Assembly (NCBI RefSeq): GCF_026241095.1
Contig: NZ_JAPFGB010000015.1
Location: 116,689 to 180,688, forward strand
Origin: Saccharopolyspora sp. NFXS83
Lineage (GTDB): Bacteria; Actinomycetota; Actinomycetes; Mycobacteriales; Pseudonocardiaceae
DNA: 64,000 nucleotides
Reading direction: 5' to 3'
Shown here: one piece after another, positions 55,487 through 64,000 of the stretch
Layout of the letters: each line of letters opens with the position of its first letter
Numbering within the stretch: the first letter of the stretch is position 1
Notes under the pieces: generated by a model
Told to the model about the DNA's origin: nothing
Database searches by the model: none
What the model saw: only the letters and a program-made list of their open reading frames with translations
Made by a program: the position numbers and the translations under genes

Positions 55487-55824
55487 ACGCGCACGAAGCG
55501 CTGACCTGGGTGGTCGCGCAGGCGCCCGCTCCGCCGGCGGACCCGGGCGGTCAGGGGGAGGACTTCGGCAAGTCCTCCCCGGTGGGGCTGTTGCTGCTGG
55601 TCGTGTTCGCCATCGCGGTGGCGTTCCTGATCCGTTCGATGACCAAGCACTTGAAGAAGCTGCCGGTCAGCTTCGACGAGCAGCGCGCCGCCGCGGCGGC
55701 CCCGGCCCGCGTCCAGCGAGCGGAGGCCGCCGCCAAGACACGAGCCGAAGCGGACGCGACGGGTGACGCCGACCCCGATGCGGCCGACGCCGAAGCCAAG
55801 GGCGGCGGTACCGCGACCCGCTAG
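55483..55824 (+). CDS. small single-helix membrane protein downstream of mca
   Basis: ATG 55483 overlaps the mca stop (ATGA); 113 residues. One membrane helix ([20 protein letters not shown]) after a 30-residue Pro/Gly N-terminus, then a cytoplasmic tail [11 protein letters not shown] followed by Ala/Asp/Glu-rich low-complexity sequence. The position matches Rv1083 of M. tuberculosis. Function unknown; co-translation with mca hints at a role in mycothiol conjugate handling or simple operon membership. Confidence 0.85.
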   Translation: MNAHEALTWVVAQAPAPPADPGGQGEDFGKSSPVGLLLLVVFAIAVAFLIRSMTKHLKKLPVSFDEQRAAAAAPARVQRAEAAAKTRAEADATGDADPDAADAEAKGGGTATR

Positions 55825-55933
55825 CCCTCGACCGCCACCGGGCTCGGGCGCCGGATCGGCCCCTGCGGGCAGGGGCGTTTCGGCGCCGGGCCGGATGGGT
55901 GCGGTGATCACCACCGGGTGGGAGGGTTGCAGC

Positions 55934-57949
<2,016 letters not shown>

Positions 57950-57954
57950 TCAGC

Positions 57955-57993
57955 GCACCGCCCGCCTGTCACCGTGCGGCAGGCGGGCGGTGC
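57955..57993. terminator. bidirectional hairpin between convergent genes
   Basis: Perfect 14-pair stem GCACCGCCCGCCTG (57955-57968) with CAGGCGGGCGGTGC (57980-57993), 11-base loop, between the thioredoxin-domain gene and the convergent hemolysin III gene. Confidence 0.8.
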
Positions 57994-58006
57994 GATCCAG
58001 GTCAGG

Positions 58007-58684
58007 TCAGGCGTAGAGGGCCAGCCAGATCGACACGTGGTGGCAGATCGCCGCCACGGTCACGGCCGCGTGGAAGAACTCGTGGTACCCGAAGGTCTTC
58101 GGCCACGGGTCCGGCCACCGGCTCGCGTAGCAGATCGCGCCCAGCGAGTAGAGCACGCCGCCCACGACGAGCAGCACGAACGCCGCCACGCCCGCGTTCG
58201 AGAGAAGCTCGGGCAGCACGAACACGGCCACCCAGCCCAACGCGAGGTACACCGGCACGCCCACCCAGCGCGGCCCGTTCGGCCACGCCAGCTTCAGCAC
58301 CACGCCGCCGAGCGCGCCGCCCCACACCACGGCCAGCACGACCGCGCCGGTGGTGGGCTGCATCGCCAGCATCGCGAACGGCGTGTAGGTGCCCGCGATG
58401 AACAGGAAGATCATCGAGTGGTCCAGGCGGCGCATCCAGGTCCGCGCGTCCACCGAGTTCCAGGTCTTGCGGTGGTAGAGCGCGCTGACCCCGAACAGGC
58501 CGAGCACGGTCGCCACGTAGATGGAGGTCCCGAGTGCCGCGGCGGCACCCACGGTGGCCGCCGCGAGCGAGATCAGCGTCGCGCCCGAAGCGACGGCGGC
58601 GACCAGGGACCAGAGGTGGATCCAGCCGCGCATCCTCGGCTTGATGTCGGAGGTGGCGCGTCGAGCTGTCAGGGCGCTAGTCAC
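58007..58684 (-). CDS. hemolysin III / PAQR-family membrane protein
   Basis: GTG 58684, 225 residues. Seven membrane helices. PAQR motifs: SALYHRKTW with Ser and His, RRLDHSMIFLFIAGTYTPFA with Asp and His, and FGYHEFFHAAVTVAAICHH with the paired His near the C-terminus; together these form a zinc site resembling adiponectin receptors, which are ceramidases. Bacterial members are annotated hemolysin III but a toxin role is doubtful; lipid hydrolysis or membrane homeostasis is likelier. Syntenic with Rv1085c. Confidence 0.92.
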   Translation of the reverse strand: MTSALTARRATSDIKPRMRGWIHLWSLVAAVASGATLISLAAATVGAAAALGTSIYVATVLGLFGVSALYHRKTWNSVDARTWMRRLDHSMIFLFIAGTYTPFAMLAMQPTTGAVVLAVVWGGALGGVVLKLAWPNGPRWVGVPVYLALGWVAVFVLPELLSNAGVAAFVLLVVGGVLYSLGAICYASRWPDPWPKTFGYHEFFHAAVTVAAICHHVSIWLALYA

Positions 58685-58834
58685 AGCGCAAGATTACGGG
58701 ACCGTAGGTTGTGCGCCTTCCCCCAATGGCGGTGATGTCCGTTGCAGCTCCGTGGTGCGATTCCGGCCGTCACCGTCCGCAGTCGGCGGAGGGACCGTCG
58801 GGGCTGGACAGGGGCGCGCGTAGTCTCAGGGAGC

Positions 58835-59614
58835 GTGGCGCTCAAGGTTCGTGTGCGAGAACTCATCTACGACGTGTACGAGAGGCGGCTGCGCCGCAAG
58901 CTCAGAGGTGCCAGAGCGCCGCGACATGTGGGCGTGATCCTCGATGGCAACCGCCGGTGGGCGAAGGAAGCCGGGCTCGACATCGCGCACGGCCACCGGG
59001 CGGGTGCGCGCAAGATCAGCGAACTGCTCGGCTGGTGCCAGGAGGCCAAGGTCGAGGTGGTCACGCTGTGGCTGCTGTCGACCGACAACCTCAATCGCTC
59101 CAGCGCGGAGCTCGACGCCCTGCTGGAGATCATCGCCGGGGTCGTCGACGAGCTCACCGACGCGAGCAACCCGTGGCGGGTGCGCATCGTCGGGGCGTTG
59201 GACATGCTGCCCACCGAGACCGCCGCCCGGCTCTCGGCCGCCGCGCTGCGCACCGAGGGGCGCACCGGGATGCAGGTGAACGTCGCGGCGGGCTACGGCG
59301 GACGGCAGGAGATCGCCGACGCGGTGCGCAAGCTCCTGCAGCAGCACGCGGAGACGGGCACCACCATCGAGGAGCTCGCGGAGTTCCTCACCGTGGACCA
59401 CATCTCCGAGCACCTCTACACCTCCGGCCAGCCGGACCCGGACCTGCTGATCCGCACGTCCGGCGAGCAGCGGCTGTCCGGTTTCATGCTGTGGCAGTCG
59501 GCGCACTCGGAGTTCTGGTTCTGCGAGGCCTACTGGCCGGCGTTCCGACGAGTCGACTTCCTGCGCGCGTTGCGCGAGTACTCGGCGCGGCACCGCCGCT
59601 ACGGCGCGGGCTGA
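58835..59614 (+). CDS. cis-prenyltransferase, short-chain Z-FPP synthase type
   Basis: GTG 58835, 259 residues. RHVGVILDGNRRWAKEAGLD holds the catalytic Asp; LLSTDNLNRSSAELDAL and PDLLIRTSGEQRLSGFMLWQ with SAHSEFWFCEAYWPAFRRVD complete the UPP synthase fold. By position it matches Rv1086, the omega,E,Z-farnesyl diphosphate synthase, in which chain length stays at C15 and a second enzyme makes decaprenyl phosphate. Product length cannot be fixed from motifs alone. Two hairpins in tandem end the transcript. Confidence 0.92.
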   Translation: MALKVRVRELIYDVYERRLRRKLRGARAPRHVGVILDGNRRWAKEAGLDIAHGHRAGARKISELLGWCQEAKVEVVTLWLLSTDNLNRSSAELDALLEIIAGVVDELTDASNPWRVRIVGALDMLPTETAARLSAAALRTEGRTGMQVNVAAGYGGRQEIADAVRKLLQQHAETGTTIEELAEFLTVDHISEHLYTSGQPDPDLLIRTSGEQRLSGFMLWQSAHSEFWFCEAYWPAFRRVDFLRALREYSARHRRYGAG

Positions 59615-59625
59615 CCGTTCGACGA

Positions 59626-59666
59626 CCGGTGCGCCTGGCGCGGTACGGCCGCGCCAGGCGCACCGG
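59626..59666 (+). terminator. terminator of the prenyltransferase gene
   Basis: Perfect 18-pair stem (59626-59643 with 59649-59666), TACGG loop, 11 bases after the stop. No U-tract. Confidence 0.85.
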
Positions 59667-59705
59667 ATTCGGTTCAGCGGCGCGGAAATCGTCCGCAGCG
59701 CAGCA

Positions 59706-59737
59706 AAAAGGCCAGGTCCCGAAGGACCTGGCCTTTT
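59706..59737. terminator. bidirectional intrinsic terminator
   Basis: AAAAGGCCAGGTCC (59706-59719), CGAA loop, GGACCTGGCCTTTT (59724-59737). With A-tract and T-tract on its two sides it can end transcripts from the prenyltransferase and from the convergent chaplin-like gene. Confidence 0.9.
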
Positions 59738-59763
59738 CTGCATCCACACGAGCGCCGAGTGTG

Positions 59764-60012
59764 TCAGCCCTTGGAGGAGGGGTGGTCGACCACCGGGGCG
59801 TTGGTGCACTGGCTGGTCTGCGGCGACAGGATCGGGACGACGGCGCCGAGGACGGCGACGTTGTTGCCGCACAGCTGCACCGGCACAGCGCTGATGTTGT
59901 TGTCGTTCAGCAGGTTGACGCCGTCGTTGTCGGCGCTGTCCGCGTTGGCGATCGGGGCGAGGGCCATCAGGCCGGCCGCCGCGCCGGCGACGATCACTGC
60001 CTTCTTCAGCAT
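59764..60012 (-). CDS. chaplin-like small secreted protein, copy 1
   Basis: ATG 60012 with AAGGAG upstream; 82 residues. Sec signal MLKKAVIVAGAAAGLMALAP with cleavage expected after IANA. Mature 58 residues: DGVNLLNDNNISAVPVQLCG then NNVAVLGAVVPILSPQTSQC, with two Cys spaced as in chaplin domains (hydrophobic beta strands, GNNV block). Chaplins are surface-active peptides that coat aerial hyphae and spores in Streptomyces; this version is shorter at the C-terminus (NAPVVDHPSSKG) and lacks any sorting signal. A paralogue with nearly identical sequence lies 265 bases upstream on the same strand. Confidence 0.8.
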   Translation of the reverse strand: MLKKAVIVAGAAAGLMALAPIANADSADNDGVNLLNDNNISAVPVQLCGNNVAVLGAVVPILSPQTSQCTNAPVVDHPSSKG

Positions 60013-60276
60013 TGCGTTCACTCTCCTTGTGTATTGCCGCGGGATGCCCTGAAGCGGCACGATTACCCATGTGCGCGCGCACTGCTACCGATTCAGGGCG
60101 ATCGAGATGTCACCGGAGAACGGACCCCACTCGAATCGTCGAGATGGATTCCGGCTAGGTCGGTGACATTACCTCGAAATCAGAAATCCGTCGCATTCGA
60201 CACACGTGAAGCGAAATGAGATCGTCTCTCGCGAACCGCTCCAGGTGGGTTTTCCGCGACTGAGGCTAGAGCCTGC

Positions 60277-60525
60277 TCAGCCCTTGGAGGACGGGTGGTC
60301 GACCACCGGGGCGTTGGTGCAGTCGCTGGTCTGCGGCGACAGGATCGGGACGACGGCGCCGAGGACGGCGACGTTGTTCCCGCAGGCCTGGACGGGCAGC
60401 ACGCTGAGGTTGTTGTCGTTCAGCAGGTTGACGCCGTCGTTGTCCGCGCTGTCCGCGTTGGCGATCGGTGCCAGCGCCATCAGACCCGCCGCCGCGCCGG
60501 CGACGATCACTGCCTTCTTCAGCAC
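60277..60525 (-). CDS. chaplin-like small secreted protein, copy 2
   Basis: GTG 60525 with AAGGAG 8 bases upstream; 82 residues. The signal peptide is identical to copy 1 and the mature part differs at only a few positions (NLSVLPVQACG in place of NISAVPVQLCG, SDC in place of SQC). DNA identity extends across the whole gene, so the pair is a recent tandem duplication, though starts differ (GTG here, ATG in copy 1). The two could form mixed surface films. The 5' region is AT-rich and probably holds a strong promoter. Confidence 0.8.
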   Translation of the reverse strand: MLKKAVIVAGAAAGLMALAPIANADSADNDGVNLLNDNNLSVLPVQACGNNVAVLGAVVPILSPQTSDCTNAPVVDHPSSKG

Positions 60526-60831
60526 TTGGATGCTCCTTGTTGTTTCGGGTGTTGCGGCCGCGGTCCCTCGTTCACGAGCACCCCGGAAGTCGCCCAGGGA
60601 GGCAGCCGCGAAAAAAACCTAACCATTCCTGAAGGTGGAAGCACAGCTGGGTAACACCATCGTGTGGTCTATTAATTTGGCCCTCAAGTTTCGGGTCGTG
60701 CCTCGTTCTTGGCTACTGGGGAGTTAAGGAATCGCGCGCATATCATTCGGCGATTCCGGTTCGATCGCGGGGTTCCGCGCAATGGTGTTCGGCGGCTTCC
60801 GGCGCTGCTCGCGCGGCCGTACCGTCCGGAT
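60526..60831. other. 306-base divergent promoter region of chaplin copy 2 and the DUF885 gene
   Basis: Unusually AT-rich for this window (runs such as AAAAAAACC near 60611 and TCTATTAATTTGG near 60667), as expected for promoters. No gene is supported. A GGGTCGTGCC element near 60693 resembles -35-like GGxxx boxes of stress sigma factors but has no clear partner. Confidence 0.4.
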
Positions 60832-62058
60832 GTGGACCCCTCGGAACTGGTGCGCGGATACCTGCGGCTCGGGTTGCGCTTCGGCCGGCTCGACGACGGG
60901 ATGGTGCTGTCCTGCACCGCCGATCCGCGGACGTGCCGCGGCGTCGCGGGTGAGCCCGTACCAAGCCCCGGTGAGCTCGTGGCGCAGGCCGCTCGACTGC
61001 GCGCCGCGCTGCCGGATTCCGGATTGCCGGAGGTGCGCGCCCGGTTCCTCGACGCGCAGCTCGCCGCGCTGGAATGCCGTGGCAAGAAGCTCACCGGGCA
61101 GGCGATGTCGTTCCGCGACGAGGTCGAAGGGTGCTTCCGGGTCCGCCCGGAGCGCGGCGATCCGGAGCGGTATCGCCTGGTGCACGCGGAGCTGGCCGAC
61201 GTCCTGCCCGGCACCGGTGATCCGGCGCCGCGGCTCGCCCGGTTGTCCGAGCAGGAGCGGGTGCCGCCGGACCTGGTGCCGCGCGCCGTCCGGGTGCTCT
61301 CGGAGGCGTTGCGCGGGCGGGTGCGCGCGGGAGCGGAGTTGCCGACGCAGGAGCACGTCCGCTACCGCTGCGTGCGCGGCCGTCCGTGGGCGGCGCTGCA
61401 CCGGTACCTGGGCGAGTTCCGCTCGCTGGTGGCGATCGACCTGGATCGCGTCCGGTGGGCGGGGAACCTCCCGGCGTTGGTCGCGCACGAGTCCTACCCC
61501 GGTCATCACGCTGAGCACTGCCGGAAGGAGCGGCTGCTCGTCGACGAGCGCGGGTGGGACGAGCACCGCATCGCCGTGCGGGACACGCCGCAGTCGCTGC
61601 TCGCCGAGGGGCTCGCGGACTTCGGCCTGCACCTCGCCGTGGGGCCGGGCTGGGGGAGGTGGGCGTCGGAGGTGCTGGCGGAGTCGGGCATCGCCTTCGA
61701 CGGGGAGCTGGCGGAACGAGTGCACGACGTGCTGTTCCGGCTGCGCCGGGTCCGGCTGGACGCGGCGTTGTCGCTGCACGAGGACGGGGTGGGGGAGGAC
61801 GAGGTGGTGGCTCGGCTGGTCCGGTGGGCGTGCCTGCCGGTGGTGCGGGCTCGCGCGTTCGTGCGGTTCATCGCGGATCCGCGATGGCGGCTCTACGCCG
61901 TCGCCTACGCGGAAGGGGCCGAGCTGGTGCGGGGGAGGATCGCCGAAGGCGAAGACCTGGCACGGCTGCTCGGCGAGCCGTGGACGCCGGGCGGGCTCGC
62001 CGGTGTCCTGCCGGTGAACGGCAGAACGGGCCCGCCGGGGGGATCGGCGCTGATCTGA
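60832..62058 (+). CDS. DUF885-like putative metal-dependent peptidase or hydrolase
   Basis: GTG 60832 gives 408 residues starting VDPSELVRGYLRLGLRFGRL, the family's typical opening; longer frames upstream run through the promoter. ALVAHESYPGHHAEHCRKER near residue 225 holds the HESYPGHH motif of DUF885, likely a zinc site like that of gluzincin peptidases, with SLLAEGLADFGLH downstream giving an extra Glu. No signal peptide: cytoplasmic. Most DUF885 proteins are about 550-600 residues; this shorter actinobacterial branch is about 400. Substrate unknown. No partner gene on the same strand until phoH2, 530 bases on. Confidence 0.8.
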   Translation: MDPSELVRGYLRLGLRFGRLDDGMVLSCTADPRTCRGVAGEPVPSPGELVAQAARLRAALPDSGLPEVRARFLDAQLAALECRGKKLTGQAMSFRDEVEGCFRVRPERGDPERYRLVHAELADVLPGTGDPAPRLARLSEQERVPPDLVPRAVRVLSEALRGRVRAGAELPTQEHVRYRCVRGRPWAALHRYLGEFRSLVAIDLDRVRWAGNLPALVAHESYPGHHAEHCRKERLLVDERGWDEHRIAVRDTPQSLLAEGLADFGLHLAVGPGWGRWASEVLAESGIAFDGELAERVHDVLFRLRRVRLDAALSLHEDGVGEDEVVARLVRWACLPVVRARAFVRFIADPRWRLYAVAYAEGAELVRGRIAEGEDLARLLGEPWTPGGLAGVLPVNGRTGPPGGSALI

Positions 62059-62588
62059 TCAGCGGATGCGTTCAGCTAGCCGAGAAAGCCCGAAAGATCC
62101 CGTTGTTCACTCGAACAGACCAAAGTGGACGCTGTGTTGATCACGGCACGTGCGTACGTTCGGGTGGCTGCGCGAGCGCGTTCCCGGGTTGCCACCACAT
62201 CGTGGAAATACCGCTGTGAGCAGGCATTTCAATGGCTTCGGGGAAGTCGGACGCGGCGTGCGGATGGCATCCGGGTGCACTGAACCCGGTGCGTACGTGA
62301 CACCCGTCTGACGTTCTGGCGAATCACCTGTGTGGTCGCCTGCCCAGAACGGAATCACGGAGGTAGCGTCCGAAGTGACGGGTCGACGCGTAAATGGCCC
62401 GTCCGGGGAGGCCCTGACCGTGGTCGTTGGCTGGATCGGACGGTATCACCGTCCTCCGTGGTCGCTCGGGGCCGGTGCGCGGCCTCGGTGGCTGCGTCGG
62501 ACCGTCCGCCGGTCCGGCCAGGCCAGGCAGGGGCAGGCCCGGCCCGCCGACGAGCGGGCGTGTGCCCCACGCCCGCGAGGGAGTAGCC
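62059..62588 (+). other. 530-base gap with long leader of the PIN-PhoH gene
   Basis: No gene can be supported. A small hairpin GGACGGT/ACCGTCC lies at 62438-62454. An in-frame extension of the PhoH gene back to 62427 has no family resemblance, and GAGGGAG before GTG 62589 fixes the start. I looked for known riboswitch cores and recognised none. Confidence 0.45.
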
Positions 62589-63959
62589 GTGACCACACGA
62601 CGTTCCCAGGCCGCAGCGGAACACCCGGCCCAGGCCGAGGTTTCCGCAGGCGTCGCAGCCCCAACGGAGGTCCGCACGTACGTGCTCGACACCTCGGTGC
62701 TGCTGTCCGATCCGTGGGCGATGACCCGCTTCGCCGAGCACCGCGTGGTGCTGCCGCTGGTCGTGATCAGCGAACTAGAGGCGAAGCGGCATCACCCCGA
62801 ACTCGGCTGGTTCGCCCGCGAGGCCCTGCGCGGCCTCGATGAACTGCGAATCGAGCACGGCCGTCTGGACGCGCCGGTCGAGATCGGCGAGCACGGCGGC
62901 ACGTTGCACGTCGAGCTCAACCACTCCGATCCGCAGGTGCTGCCACCCGGTTTCCGCACCGACTCCAACGACGCCCGGATCTTGGCGTGTTCGCTGAACC
63001 TCGCCGCGGACGGGCACCTGGTCACCTTGGTGACCAAGGACATGCCGTTGCGGGTGAAGGCGGCGTCGGTCGCGCTGGAGGCCGATGAATACCGGGCTCA
63101 GGACGTGGTCTCCACGGGCTGGAACGGCATGGCGGACCTCGACGTGCCATCGGAATCGGTCGACGTGCTGTTCAAGGAGGGCGAGGCCGACCTCGACGAT
63201 GCCAAGGACCTGCCCGCGAACACCGGGCTGCGGCTGCTCGCCGGAACCCAGAGCGCGCTGGGCAGGGTCACCGCCGACAAGCAGGTGAAGCTGGTGCGCG
63301 GCGACCGCGAGGCCTTCGGCCTGCACGGCCGTTCCGCGGAGCAGCGCATCGCGCTGGACCTGCTGCTCGACCAGGACGTCGGCATCGTGTCGCTCGGCGG
63401 CCGGGCCGGTACCGGCAAGTCGGCGCTCGCGCTGTGCGCCGGGCTGGAGGCCGTGCTGGAACGCCAGCAGCACCGCAAGGTCGTGGTGTTCCGGCCGGTG
63501 TATGCGGTCGGCGGTCAGGAACTGGGCTACCTGCCGGGCAGCGAGAACGAGAAGATGCAGCCCTGGGCGCAGGCGGTCTTCGACACGTTGGGCGCGTTGG
63601 CCAGCGAGAACGTGCTCGAAGAGGTCACCGAGCGCGGCATGCTGGAGGTGCTGCCGCTGACCCACATCCGAGGTCGGTCGCTGCACGACTCGTTCGTGAT
63701 CGTGGACGAGGCCCAGTCGCTGGAGCGCAACGTGCTGCTCACGGTGCTGTCCCGGCTCGGCGCGAACTCGCGCGTGGTGCTGACCCACGACGTGGCGCAG
63801 CGGGACAACCTGCGCGTCGGGCGGCACGACGGGGTGGCGGCGGTGATCGAGAAGCTCAAGGGGCACCCGCTGTTCGCCCACATCACGCTCACCCGCTCGG
63901 AGCGGTCACCGGTGGCGGCGCTGGTGACGGAGATGCTGGAAGGGGAGTTCACCCCCTGA
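62589..63959 (+). CDS. phoH2: PIN-PhoH fusion protein (PhoH2)
   Basis: GTG 62589, with GAGGGAG 7 bases upstream; 456 residues. N-terminal PIN RNase domain: [20 protein letters not shown] with the first Asp, [12 protein letters not shown] with the Glu, [16 protein letters not shown] and [14 protein letters not shown] with further acidic residues. C-terminal PhoH ATPase: [20 protein letters not shown] (Walker A), [20 protein letters not shown] (Walker B) and [20 protein letters not shown]. Mycobacterial PhoH2 is an ATP-driven RNA helicase and RNase, sometimes with a short upstream antitoxin-like ORF (phoAT); I see no convincing one here. Both active sites look intact. Confidence 0.95.
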   Translation: MTTRRSQAAAEHPAQAEVSAGVAAPTEVRTYVLDTSVLLSDPWAMTRFAEHRVVLPLVVISELEAKRHHPELGWFAREALRGLDELRIEHGRLDAPVEIGEHGGTLHVELNHSDPQVLPPGFRTDSNDARILACSLNLAADGHLVTLVTKDMPLRVKAASVALEADEYRAQDVVSTGWNGMADLDVPSESVDVLFKEGEADLDDAKDLPANTGLRLLAGTQSALGRVTADKQVKLVRGDREAFGLHGRSAEQRIALDLLLDQDVGIVSLGGRAGTGKSALALCAGLEAVLERQQHRKVVVFRPVYAVGGQELGYLPGSENEKMQPWAQAVFDTLGALASENVLEEVTERGMLEVLPLTHIRGRSLHDSFVIVDEAQSLERNVLLTVLSRLGANSRVVLTHDVAQRDNLRVGRHDGVAAVIEKLKGHPLFAHITLTRSERSPVAALVTEMLEGEFTP

Positions 63960-63972
63960 GCGACGGCCGGTC

Positions 63973-64000
63973 GGTGGCGCCCGCGAACACGGGCGCCACC
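63973..64000 (+). terminator. terminator of phoH2 (at window edge)
   Basis: GGTGGCGCCCG (63973-63983), CGAACA loop, CGGGCGCCACC (63990-64000): 11 perfect pairs, possibly longer beyond the window. Confidence 0.75.

Overview
The window is high-GC actinobacterial chromosome with many GTG/TTG starts and strong GGAGG-type ribosome binding sites. Mycothiol S-conjugate amidase, a Pra-like protein, a DUF4307 protein, short-chain Z-prenyl synthase, chaplin-like peptides and a nSTAND-WD40 protein together point to a Pseudonocardiaceae-type actinomycete. Saccharopolyspora is my best guess, an inference from gene style and not from a search.

Layout. 0-4.4 kb: the 5' part of an AidB-like acyl-CoA dehydrogenase (minus), a secreted lytic transglycosylase with a long Pro/Ser/Glu tail, and a short exopolyphosphatase. 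4.5-10.2 kb: a complete five-gene peptide ABC importer operon, with a hairpin after the binding-protein gene and a strong terminator at the end. 10.2-20.7 kb: single genes (DUF574 methyltransferase, S10 peptidase, UdgB-type DNA glycosylase, CGNR regulator, HAD hydrolase), a truncated AHSA1 remnant, an RHH/PIN toxin-antitoxin pair with an odd repeat-bearing tail, type II NADH dehydrogenase, and a possible peptide-modifying pair (42-residue ORF plus TgmB/MvdD-type ATP-grasp ligase). 20.9 kb: a tRNA-Leu(UAA) gene without a long variable arm. 21.6-25.7 kb: a 1365-residue HTH-nSTAND-WD40 protein with a perfect palindrome at its ribosome binding site. 25.7-36.0 kb: pyruvyl transferase-like protein, two glycosyltransferases, DUF2165 protein, SigG-like ECF sigma factor, orphan histidine kinase, RecQ and a solitary YidC. 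36.2-38.3 kb: a sortase and a SpaA-fold surface protein, translationally coupled.

38.7-64 kb follows a conserved actinobacterial backbone. From memory the order matches Mycobacterium tuberculosis Rv1072-Rv1086 and then phoH2 (Rv1095): Bax-inhibitor protein, thiolase, SGNH hydrolase, cystathionine beta-synthase, Pra, cystathionine gamma-synthase, greA, DUF4307, mca, small membrane protein, thioredoxin-domain protein, hemolysin III and Z-prenyl synthase. A block of unrelated metabolic genes is inserted between metB and greA: a small exported protein, threonine dehydratase, 4-hydroxyphenylpyruvate dioxygenase with a divergent Lrp regulator, and a Tat-exported alpha-L-rhamnosidase with two LacI-type operator-like sites. 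Two chaplin-like genes and a DUF885 protein lie between the prenyl synthase and phoH2.

Convergent gene pairs are usually separated by near-perfect GC-rich hairpins without U-tracts. A degenerate dispersed repeat of roughly 75-175 bp occurs at least four times in intergenic gaps. The best candidates for something undescribed are the ATP-grasp/short-ORF pair, the palindrome-controlled STAND gene, the dispersed repeat family and the sortase/surface-protein pair with a non-canonical sorting motif.
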